Source: SURF-28 sp034521465
Lineage (GTDB): Bacteria; Bacteroidota; Ignavibacteria; Ignavibacteriales; Melioribacteraceae
DNA length: 64,000 nt
Reading direction: 5' to 3'
Assembly: GCA_034521465.1 (NCBI GenBank)
Contig: JAXHMN010000025.1
Location: 1 to 64,000, forward strand
Shown here: piece after piece, positions 41,761-49,848 of the stretch
How positions within the stretch are numbered: position 1 is the stretch's first letter
Layout: each line of letters opens with the position of its first letter
The notes under the pieces: model-generated
Told to the model about the DNA's origin: nothing
Database searches by the model: none
What the model saw: the letters and a program-made list of their open reading frames with translations, nothing else
Translations under genes and position numbers: made by a program

Positions 41761-42576
41761 TCAATCTATTTTATAAATCATAATTTCAGTTTTTTCTTTC
41801 AGCAGAAACAGATATTCTTTATAAACGAAAAATGAATCGGTCATAAATTTATCGATATTTTCACAGAGTACGTTGCTGAATTTTTCTTCACCGGTTTCAA
41901 TATCAATTGCGGAAAACTTATTAACCAACGAGTTATCCTCTTTTTTAATATGGTAACTAGTTAATAGTGTTCCGTCGAGAATATTATATTCAACATCTCC
42001 GAAAATTGCAAGCCCGGATTTTAGTTCATCAATTCTAGATTGAATTTTTTGATCCGAATGCGAATGTGTTTGTGGAAAAATATAACTCGAAAAATTTTCT
42101 TCGGCTCTTGAGCGATCATAAATTTCGTTTATCTTTTGAGCGTCTTCGCCAAGTTCTTCAATCACCTCTCCGGTTTTATGGTTTAGTGCAAGAAATTTTC
42201 TTCCTTCAAATAATTCTTTATAGCAATAGACTTTATCTTTATACAAAAACAAATATGCAAATTCTTCATTCTGCCAAAGGATTTTTTGCTTTTCCATGTC
42301 AAAAGCAATTATCTCTTTGTGACCGGGCATATCCGGTTTTGCAAATTTGTGGAAGAGAATTATTCCGTTTTGAATTGTCTCTATACCAATCCAAAATTTT
42401 TCCTCAAGCTGCAAGTTTTTGAAGATGTTATTTTTGTTTTCCAGTTCAAAGCAATCGAAATAGACTTGTTTATCTTCGGAATCTCTTTTTTCGATTACCA
42501 CTTTATCATCAGCGGTCGGAAGTATCCGCCAAATTTGCTGACCCGGTCTGTATTCTATATGCTTATAAAAATTCAT
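41761..42576 (-). CDS. DUF4905 propeller-like protein
   Basis: 271 residues from MNFYKHIEYRPGQQIWRILP. The sequence has repeated strand patterns (QVYFDCFELENKN, EIIAFDMEKQKILWQNEEF, KFLALNHKTGEVIEELG, FSAIDIETGEEKFSNVL) like PQQ/WD-type blades and matches the Bacteroidota family DUF4905. The open frame continues 17 codons further upstream, but that extension translates the dispersed CACAGAGG repeat, so the ATG at 42576 is the real start. It lies immediately before amrA-amrB and may be functionally linked. No signal peptide is seen. Function unknown. Confidence 0.78.
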   Translation of the reverse strand: MNFYKHIEYRPGQQIWRILPTADDKVVIEKRDSEDKQVYFDCFELENKNNIFKNLQLEEKFWIGIETIQNGIILFHKFAKPDMPGHKEIIAFDMEKQKILWQNEEFAYLFLYKDKVYCYKELFEGRKFLALNHKTGEVIEELGEDAQKINEIYDRSRAEENFSSYIFPQTHSHSDQKIQSRIDELKSGLAIFGDVEYNILDGTLLTSYHIKKEDNSLVNKFSAIDIETGEEKFSNVLCENIDKFMTDSFFVYKEYLFLLKEKTEIMIYKID

Positions 42577-42580
42577 TTCT

Positions 42581-42682
42581 TCCTTTCTCTGCGGTTCTCC
42601 GTGCGTCCTCTGTGAACCTCTGTGCAATCCGAAATATTAATTTCACAGAAAACTATGGATGAGGCACTGAGAGCCACTGAGA
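42581..42682. repeat. Dispersed CACAGAGG-type repeat, copy 2
   Basis: On the minus strand this reads as loose copies of CACAGAGG, CACGGAG and CGCAGAG (TCTCTGCGGTTCTCCGTG, TCCTCTGTGAACCTCTGTG) and further on ACTGAGAGCCACTGAG. It fills the gap between tnaA and the DUF4905 gene and runs up to the ribosome site of the latter. Confidence 0.6.
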
Positions 42683-42683
42683 T

Positions 42684-44057
42684 TTAAATTGGTTTAAACT
42701 TCGCCGTAAAGTGTCGCAGCATCGGGGCTTCGTAAGTTATTTCGTAACCTTTTAAATTTGCTCTGCGGTTGTAAACTTCTATCACTACTTCGGCAACATA
42801 ATCAATATGACTTTGTGTATAAACTCGTCTCGGAATTGCAAGCCGTACGAGTTCCATCGGTGGTGAAATAAACTCACCCGTTTTCTTATCACGCTTACCG
42901 AACATCACGCTTCCGATCTCCACTGTTCTAATGCCGCCTTCAAGATAAAGCTCGCAGACAATTGACTGTCCCGGATATTGTTCCGGTGGAATATTCGGCA
43001 GAAATCGTTTTGCATCAATATAAATTGCATGTCCGCCCGGTGGTTCGATGATCGGAACACCGGCATCCAAAACTTTTTCGCCGAGATATTCTGCAGTACG
43101 TATTCTGTACTCCAAATAATGTTCGTCAACTACTTCTTCCAAACCCTGAGCAACCGCTTCAAGATCACGACCCGAAAGTCCGCCGTAAGTTGGAAATCCT
43201 TCAGTAACAATTAAAAGATTACGGCATTGCATCGCTAAGTCGGGATCGTTCAACGAAAGAAATCCGCCCATGTTAACAAGCGCATCTTTTTTAGCGCTCA
43301 TCGTTGCGCCGTCTGCGTAGGAAAACATTTCTTGGCAAATTTCTAAAACCGATTTATCCTCATATCCTTTTTCTCTTTTCTTTATGAAGTAAGCATTCTC
43401 GGCAAAGCGGCATGCATCAAAGAAAAGCGGGAGGTTATATTTTTTGCAGACAGCATGAACATCTTTTATGTTCTGCATCGAAACCGGCTGTCCGCCGCCG
43501 GAATTATTTGTGATCGTCAACATCACAAGCGGAATTTTTTCAACTCCGGTTTCTTTGATAAATGAATCAAGCTTCTCGACATCCATATTTCCTTTAAAGT
43601 CTGCGCGCTGCTCGGGATGTTTGCCGACTTCACAAACTAAATCGACAGCTTCGGCACCGGTAAATTCAATGTTAGCACGAGTAGTATCAAAGTGAGTGTT
43701 GTTTGGAAAATATTTACCTTCGCCGCCAACAATAGAAAAAAGTATTTTTTCAGCCGCTCTTCCTTGGTGAGTCGGGATTATAAATTCATCACCCGTTATT
43801 TTTTTTACAGCCGCTTCAAAGCGATAAAAACTTTTTGATCCCGCATATGCCTCATCGCCGTCCATAATTCCCGCCCACTGTTTTGAGCTCATAGCGGAAG
43901 TTCCGCTGTCGGTTAACAAATCGATCAATACGTCATCGGCGTGAATTGTAAAAGGGTTATAGCCAGCTTCTTTTAATATTTTTTCTCTTTCTTCTCTGGT
44001 TGTAAAGCGAATTGGTTCTACAGATTTGATTTTGAATGGTTCAATAATGGTTTTCAT
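42684..44057 (-). CDS. tnaA: Tryptophanase (L-tryptophan indole-lyase)
   Basis: 457 residues of the PLP-dependent beta-eliminating lyase family. Lys257 in TMSAKKDALV is the expected Schiff-base lysine, with HQGRAAEKI, FFDACRFAENAYFI and GGHAIYIDAKRF conserved. It must be distinguished from tyrosine phenol-lyase: the position equal to the phenol-lyase Arg381 is Ile here (TVEIGS), and the phenol-lyase Phe448 position is His449 (LRHFTAKF), both as in tryptophanases. It should therefore release indole, pyruvate and ammonia from tryptophan. No tnaC-like leader peptide or tryptophan permease gene is adjacent. The frame is intact. Confidence 0.9.
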   Translation of the reverse strand: MKTIIEPFKIKSVEPIRFTTREEREKILKEAGYNPFTIHADDVLIDLLTDSGTSAMSSKQWAGIMDGDEAYAGSKSFYRFEAAVKKITGDEFIIPTHQGRAAEKILFSIVGGEGKYFPNNTHFDTTRANIEFTGAEAVDLVCEVGKHPEQRADFKGNMDVEKLDSFIKETGVEKIPLVMLTITNNSGGGQPVSMQNIKDVHAVCKKYNLPLFFDACRFAENAYFIKKREKGYEDKSVLEICQEMFSYADGATMSAKKDALVNMGGFLSLNDPDLAMQCRNLLIVTEGFPTYGGLSGRDLEAVAQGLEEVVDEHYLEYRIRTAEYLGEKVLDAGVPIIEPPGGHAIYIDAKRFLPNIPPEQYPGQSIVCELYLEGGIRTVEIGSVMFGKRDKKTGEFISPPMELVRLAIPRRVYTQSHIDYVAEVVIEVYNRRANLKGYEITYEAPMLRHFTAKFKPI

Positions 44058-44157
44058 TTTATCTCCGCAATTTTAGTAATGAAACTTACCTGAATAGGGA
44101 AAAAGAGGCAAATAAATCTAGTTTAGTGATTTTCGATGAGAAAAATGTAGAGTTATA

Positions 44158-44186
44158 TTGACAATATGTAAATAATACTTTACATT
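44158..44186 (+). promoter_or_regulatory. Promoter with palindromic operator upstream of the XRE gene
   Basis: TTGACA (44158-44163), 17 bp, TACATT (44181-44186). An exact inverted repeat ATGTAAA (44166-44172)/TTTACAT (44179-44185) with a 6-bp spacer fills the space between the two elements. It is well placed for repression by the XRE protein encoded 32 bp downstream. Confidence 0.6.
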
Positions 44187-44217
44187 TTGTCGTGAATAAT
44201 TGCTAATTGAGGAATAA

Positions 44218-44421
44218 ATGAAAAATAGAATTAAAGTTCTGCGAGCGGAAAAGAACCTGTCACAAGATGAATTAGCTAAAGCAATCAAAGTTTCCCGCCA
44301 AACAATAAACGCAATTGAAAACGGAAAATTTAATCCGTCGGTAAAGCTCGCAATGAAAATGGCGGAGTTATTCGGGACAACTATAGAAAATATTTTCACT
44401 TTAGAGGAGAAAGACAAATGA
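44218..44421 (+). CDS. Small XRE-type HTH regulator
   Basis: 67 residues consisting almost entirely of a Cro/CI-type helix-turn-helix (IKVLRAEKNLSQDELAKAIKVSRQTINAIENGKFNPSVKLAMKMAELF). This is the compact YozG-like type found with small membrane proteins. Its last 4 bp overlap the next gene (ATGA), implying coupled translation. It probably represses its own operon through the ATGTAAA-N6-TTTACAT palindrome. The ribosome site is TTGAGGAATAA. Confidence 0.92.
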   Translation: MKNRIKVLRAEKNLSQDELAKAIKVSRQTINAIENGKFNPSVKLAMKMAELFGTTIENIFTLEEKDK

Positions 44422-44747
44422 CTTTAAGAGGAAATTTTACCGCATTTTATTTTATCGAATTATTAAGCGGAATTTTAACCGCAGTTCTTTTTTATTTTTT
44501 CGGTGATATTGGATTGCTCGGCTTATTATTATTCTTTGCCGGATTGATTCTAACATTAAAAAAGGATGTTGACGAACGTGAAATTTACATGAGCTACAAA
44601 ATCAACAGCTATGAGGGGGCTCTTATTGGAGCAATAATGGCGTTGACTTATTTCAGTTTTCCCGAAGCAAATTGGTTTTATGTATTTATTGTTTCCGCAT
44701 TAGTTGTTCGCGGTATAATCGGTTTAATTGCTTTTAAGATGGGATAG
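44418..44747 (+). CDS. Small membrane protein paired with the XRE regulator
   Basis: 109 residues with four predicted helices (FYFIELLSGILTAVLFYFFG, GLLGLLLFFAGLILTL, GALIGAIMALTYFSF, YVFIVSALVVRGIIGLIAF) and a conserved-looking charged loop KKDVDEREIYMSYKI between helices two and three. This resembles DUF2178-type proteins, which are often encoded just after small XRE regulators. Function unknown; it overlaps the regulator by 4 bp. Confidence 0.8.
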   Translation: MTLRGNFTAFYFIELLSGILTAVLFYFFGDIGLLGLLLFFAGLILTLKKDVDEREIYMSYKINSYEGALIGAIMALTYFSFPEANWFYVFIVSALVVRGIIGLIAFKMG

Positions 44748-44857
44748 AAATTGAAAAACGTAATTCTAACAACGAGTTGATTTCTATCAAAAAACAAATT
44801 TTATTTTTCGTAATTTAACGCAGACGCAAACAAGAATCTAATTCATTTGGAGGGTTA

Positions 44858-45682
44858 ATGGAAGATTTAAAGGATCAAGAAAATCAACCTCAAGAGGAAG
44901 TAACGGATGAGGATTTCGAGTTAAACCATTCCGATAAGTTGGTTGGTGTTTTCAGCGAACCGGCTTCTACGTTTCAAGGCATTTCAAAAGTTGGCGTAAA
45001 GACAAGCGATTGGTTAATCCCTCTTTTTGTCGTAATTGTTATTTCAATTATTTCTCATGTTGTTATGCTCAACAATCCCGCTATTAAATACTCTATGATG
45101 GAAGAACAAATGAGTGCAGTTGAGGAAAGACTTGACGATATGGTTGAATCGGGGCAAATGACTGAAGCTCAAAAAGAACAGCAGATTCAACAAACCCGCG
45201 ACTTTATGGAAAACCAAGGCGGAACACAGATCATCTTTTCCGCAATTGGTATAATAATTTTTACGTTCATTATGTTTTTTATTGTCTCTGGAGTTTTCTA
45301 TGCGGTTTCTAAATTTGGATTGAAAGGCGATGGTGATTATAAAGGTGCTATGGCAGCATATGGTTTACCGCATTATATAATTGTTGTACAAGTGATTGTT
45401 ATGGTGATACTTGCTTTTGTATTTGATAGATTTTTGCAAGGTACAAGTGTAGCTGCAATTTTGGATTCTGATAAAACAACTTTTGCCGGATGGGTATTCA
45501 GCAAACTCGATATTTTTTCGATTTGGTTTTACGGTGTAGTTGCAGTCGGATTTGCTAAAATATTTAAAGCAGAAAGTTACGGCAAATATTTTGCGATGGT
45601 GTTCGGCTTGTGGCTCGGAGTTGGATTTATTTTCTGGTTACTAGCAGACGCGCTGCCGTTCTTACGTTGGTTCGGAGTTTGA
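44858..45682 (+). CDS. YIP1-family membrane protein
   Basis: 274 residues. A charged cytoplasmic N-terminus with the signature LVGVFSEPASTFQGIS is followed by five membrane segments (WLIPLFVVIVISIISHVVML, IIFSAIGIIIFTFIMFFIVSGVFY, YIIVVQVIVMVILAFV, IWFYGVVAVGFAKIF, FAMVFGLWLGVGFIFWLL) and a conserved YKGAMAAYGLPHYI box. Bacterial YIP1 proteins are uncharacterised. GGAGGGTTA precedes the ATG. The frame is intact and a palindromic terminator follows. Confidence 0.85.
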   Translation: MEDLKDQENQPQEEVTDEDFELNHSDKLVGVFSEPASTFQGISKVGVKTSDWLIPLFVVIVISIISHVVMLNNPAIKYSMMEEQMSAVEERLDDMVESGQMTEAQKEQQIQQTRDFMENQGGTQIIFSAIGIIIFTFIMFFIVSGVFYAVSKFGLKGDGDYKGAMAAYGLPHYIIVVQVIVMVILAFVFDRFLQGTSVAAILDSDKTTFAGWVFSKLDIFSIWFYGVVAVGFAKIFKAESYGKYFAMVFGLWLGVGFIFWLLADALPFLRWFGV

Positions 45683-45686
45683 ACCC

Positions 45687-45770
45687 AAAATACCCAGGAT
45701 TTACCCAAAGTAAACTCTCAAACTAAATTTTAGCAGACTTACTTTGTTTATGAAAAATCCCGGGGATTTT
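45687..45770. terminator. Bidirectional palindromic terminator, family member 2
   Basis: AAATACCCAGGATTT (45688-45702) pairs with AAATCCCGGGGATTT (45755-45769) with two mismatches; nested within, CAAAGTAA (45706-45713) pairs exactly with TTACTTTG (45739-45746). It separates convergent genes, as does the related element at 17676-17755, whose right arm is identical over 15 bp. Confidence 0.65.
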
Positions 45771-45780
45771 TATAAGTAAA

Positions 45781-48700
45781 CTAATTGGTAGTCTGTTCTT
45801 TCTGCAGTGCTTCAAAATATTTTCTAATCAACTCCTCATAATCTTTTTTGTAACCTTCGCGCGATGCATTGAGGAGTTCGTCACGAAGTTTCTGTAAACC
45901 TTCTTCTGTGGAAAGCATTAACTCGGGCGGTGTATCTCTTTTAAAATCTTGTCCGGCAAACGCTTCTCTGTCTTTTTCATAATCTCTTTCGTTGATTGAG
46001 CGTTGAGCATCTAGAAGTTTAGATAAGATTCTTTCTTGTTTTTGAACTAATTCATCGTCAACTCTTTCAGTCTGCATACCGGTTACAACTTCTTCCATCT
46101 CTTTAAGAATTTCGTCAAGGTTTGAACTCAACTTTTTTGATTCTCCCGATGATTTGGCTTCTTCATTTAATTGTGCAAGCGATTTTTGAATCATTTGCTG
46201 TTCTTGGGCTAGCCGCTGCATTTGTGCCATTTGCTGCTGCGTAAGTTTTCCTTGGTTCATCATTTGAGTCATTTGGTTCAAGCTCATCTGCTGTTGACTC
46301 ATCTGTTGAAGTTGCTGCATCATACTCATCATTCCGCCGCCCTGTCCATCTCCGCTCATCATTTGCTCGAGCGAGTTTTTCATCATCATTGCGGCTTCGT
46401 TCATGTTTTTCATTGCACGTTCTTGAGACTGCGATGCACCACCGGGATTATTGTTCTGCATACTCATCATAGCTTGGTTCATTTCTCTTCTTGCTTGCCC
46501 GAGAGCACGTCCCATTTCCGGAGTAATTGCAAAAGACTTCTGTGATAACTCCGATAACTTACGCGTAAGCTTATCAAGATTATTCTGTATCTGATTTTGC
46601 TTTTGAGTGTTTTCCCGCGTGCTCGATGAACTCTGCGACTGCTTTTTCATTTCGTTTTTAAGTTCTTCTTCTTCTTTTGAAAGTGTAAGCAGATCATCGA
46701 GAGTTTTCATCATATCGCCCATTACTTTCATTTGACTTTGCATGCGCATGTTGTTCCTGCATCGTTTGCATGTTTTGCTTGTTCATCTGCATGTTTTCCA
46801 TCATCTGCTGTTGAGACTGCATCGCCATTTGTTTTTGTGACTGTTTGATTTGTTCCGATGCTTTTTGGCTTAACTCTTTGTTATTCTGTTCTTGCATTTC
46901 CTGCATTATTTGTTCGGCATCTTCTTTCGGCATGTCATCAAACTGACTCATTTTTTCGGCGAGGTCTTCCATTTCTTTTTCTAAATTTTCAGATTCTTCA
47001 CCAAGTGATTCCTGCTGCTTGGAAAGTTCTTCTTTTTTATTTTGATTCGACAGATCACTTTGTTCGGTTTCTTTATTCAACTCTTCTAATTGCTCGGATA
47101 AGTTTTCTGCTCGCTTAAGAAGTTCATCCATCTTTTGTTCAATTTGAATTCTCTTCAATAGATTAACGGTACGTTCTATACTTTTTTTGAACATCTCTTC
47201 ATTAAACTGCATTTCTTCCATCTGTTCTTGAACTTGGTTTCGCATTAAGCTGTCAAGCTGTTCGCGCATTTTTTCAAATGCTTTTTTCATTTCTTCGGTG
47301 CTGAATTGATCCATCAACTCTTGCAGCTCATTATATTTTTGAAGTGTTTCTTCGGAAAGCAAATTGTTGTCGGCTAAATCTTTTCTCACTTCGTCAAGTT
47401 TTTGTTTTATATCATCAACTTTACTTCCGAGCTCCTCAAACTTTTCCATCGCCTTTTGAATTTTTTCTTTTTCTTCAAAGGTAATTTGCCGCTGGTCTTT
47501 CTTTAACTCATTATTAATGCGCTGCATTTCTTCGCCGAGCTGTTTTGCTTCTTCTAAAGTTCTCGTTAGTTCAACTTCAGCATCATTTTGTTTTTGGTCT
47601 GCATTTGCAAATAATTCTTGTAACGAAGGAACACGGATCGTAAATATTTTTGATTTGGTTTTCTTCGGACCGTTTATGTTATCGTTATCCGCAACTTCAA
47701 CAAAATATGCAGCGGTTTCTTCCGCTTTTAAAATTAAGCTCTGCAATATTCCATGAGTAATTAACTCGTTGTTCTTTACTGCTTTTAGTAAATGTTATTG
47801 GTTGAGTTTTGAATTCATCATTTGCACCGCTTGAAGATGATATCTGATAATTTAACACCAGAGATGAAAACCCGTAATCATCCGCTATTTCAATTTCCAG
47901 CGGTAAGAATGTTTTCTAATCCGAGTTCAACATTTTCACCCGGCTTAACTATTTCTATTTGCGGATGTTGATCTTCGGTTATTTCTATAGAGTATGTTAC
48001 AGGATTTTCATTTTCTATATCAGACGTGTCATTCAAAGTAATCGTATAATTAAATTCTTTTTTTACTGTTATTCTTCCGCTTGCTTCAAATTTACTCACA
48101 TCTAAGTCAATTTCTTTATCATCGGTTTTTATTTGAGCCGAGCTTAATGGCTTGGTGGAAGTAATAACATAATCCAATTGAGTGCCGGGTAAAACAGTCG
48201 AGCTGCCGTTATCAATTTGCTTTTGTGATTTTAGTTTTGTGTAAGATGGCGGAGTAATATTTAGCTCAAGTTTTCTAACCGAGGGTCTTGAGATCACATT
48301 GATTTTGTAAGTGTCGGTTACAATATCTTCAGCTTGAACAAAATATTGGGTTGAACTGTTTAACGATCTCAAAGTATAATAAAAATTACCTGCTGAATCT
48401 GGTTGTAAATCCGTCGATTCAAAAGCGGCTTGTTCTGTTGTTTTTGTTTTTAGTTCGATGTACGGCGGCACATCGGGAGTTGTTCTAACTTCCAATCTTA
48501 CATCCTCCCCTTTTGTGACATCAATGTTACCGGGATCTACAGTAAAAACATACTTGGGAGGTTCAATAAATTCTTTATCGTAATTAATTATTCTACCGGC
48601 TGCATCGTTCAGAAACGGAGTTAAGATAACCAGTAAAAAAGTGAAAATAAAAACTGAGGATGAATATCTTAAAAGTTTATAGTTAGTAAATTGTACGGTG

Positions 48701-49137
48701 CCGGTAAATTTAAATTTTTCTGTTCTCTCATAAACTTTTTTGAATGCTGCTTCAATTAATTCTTTGGAGTAGTTATTTGATTTATCATTGAGTAATTGTA
48801 CTGCATTTAATAGCTCATCTTTAACTTTTGAGTTTTTCTCGCCGACATATTTTGCGGTTTTATTAAGATCAAAATTTGAGAACAAACTTAAGTTCTTTAA
48901 AATGGGGAGAACAAATAGCGCTAATAAAGATACCAAGTTTAACAGACCGAAAAGAGCCACTAAAACTGTACGTCCCAAACTGCCCAAGTGAAAAACAGCT
49001 TCAATCAAAACAAACAGCAATATAGAAATTGAAAATATGAGCACAACCTTTACCAAACCGGTGAGTGATTCAACCAGGTTTTGTTTTCTATTGGTTTGCT
49101 TTAACCGATTGACGATATTTTGATAATAACTGTTCAT
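45781..49137 (-). CDS. DUF4175 protein: membrane anchor plus long Gln/Met-rich coiled coil
   Basis: About 1,118 codons. Two N-terminal helices (LTGLVKVVLIFSISILLFVLIEAV, TVLVALFGLLNLVSLLALFVLPIL) are followed by a third (FIFTFLLVILTPFLN), immunoglobulin-like domains (residues ~190-480) and a very long Glu/Gln/Met-rich coiled coil (ELFANADQ... through QQLQQMSQQQMSLNQMTQM). The architecture is that of DUF4175, a family of Bacteroidota/Chlorobi envelope proteins. The frame breaks near 47905, 47728 and 46738; the segment between the first two reads LEIEIADDYGFSSLVLNYQIS in the third frame. It starts immediately after the DUF4159 gene stop, so the two are co-transcribed. Confidence 0.85.
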
Positions 49138-49788
49138 CTAATTTGATAAAGCCCAAACAATTAAGTTCGCCCCAAATTTTAATGCTGCTTGACGCTTTTC
49201 TTCCGGCGTGTTGTGAACTCTTTGGTCCGTCCAGCCATCCCCCGGATTACTTTCATAGGTGTAATAAACCGCTAATCTTCCGTCAATAAAAATACCGAAC
49301 CCTTGCGGAGGATTGTTATCATGTTCATGAATTTTGGGAGGACCGTAATTAAAATCATACAAACAATGATAAAGCCCGTAATCAAACGGAAGTTCAACCA
49401 AATCTTTATCCGGAAAAACTTTTTTTATCTCTCTTCGAAACGCATTATCCAAACCATAGTCATCATCGACGTAAAGAAATCCCCCGCTTGTTAAATATTC
49501 TCTAAGTCTTTCCGCATCACTTGAAGAAAAAACTATGTTTCCGTGCCCGGTCATAAAAAGAAAAGGGTAAGTAAAAATATCGTCGCTCCCAATTTCAACA
49601 AAAGTATAGTTGGGACTAGTATTAATGTTTGTATTTGCCTCAACAAAGTTCAATAGATTAACTTCAGCCGAAGGATCGTTATACCAATCACCGCCGCCGT
49701 CGTATTTTAATCTGGCAATTTGAATACCGGTATCTAGTTGAGCTGCCGTTGTGAGAGCAATAAATAAAAATATTGTGATGCTTTTCAT
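49138..49788 (-). CDS. Exported DUF4159 protein
   Basis: 216 residues with a signal peptide (MKSITIFLFIALTTAA) and a DUF4159 domain: QIARLKYDGGGDWYNDPSAEVNLL, YPFLFMTGHGNIVFSSSDAERLREYLTSGGFLYVDDDYG, LVELPFDYGLYHCLYDF and GRLAVYYTYESNPGDGW. The fold is thought to resemble class I glutamine-amidotransferase-like domains, but no catalytic triad is evident. DUF4159 genes are commonly found next to DUF4175 and MoxR/DUF58 genes; only DUF4175 is present here, abutting it by 0 bp. Confidence 0.88.
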   Translation of the reverse strand: MKSITIFLFIALTTAAQLDTGIQIARLKYDGGGDWYNDPSAEVNLLNFVEANTNINTSPNYTFVEIGSDDIFTYPFLFMTGHGNIVFSSSDAERLREYLTSGGFLYVDDDYGLDNAFRREIKKVFPDKDLVELPFDYGLYHCLYDFNYGPPKIHEHDNNPPQGFGIFIDGRLAVYYTYESNPGDGWTDQRVHNTPEEKRQAALKFGANLIVWALSN

Positions 49789-49848
49789 AAATAATTTTTT
49801 ATTTCAAAATTTGGATGAAGTTTATACAACTGTAAGAAAGTAACGTTT

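Noticed and set aside
42577..42627. Seventeen-residue N-terminal extension of the DUF4905 protein
   Set aside because: It translates the dispersed CACAGAGG repeat; the ATG at 42576 is a better start.
44058..44217. tnaC-like leader peptide upstream of tryptophanase
   Set aside because: No short minus-strand frame with a Trp codon and rho-site arrangement is visible; the region instead holds the XRE promoter.
44218..44747. Toxin-antitoxin system
   Set aside because: The partner is a four-helix DUF2178-like membrane protein with no toxin signature; the XRE/membrane pairing is a known non-TA arrangement.
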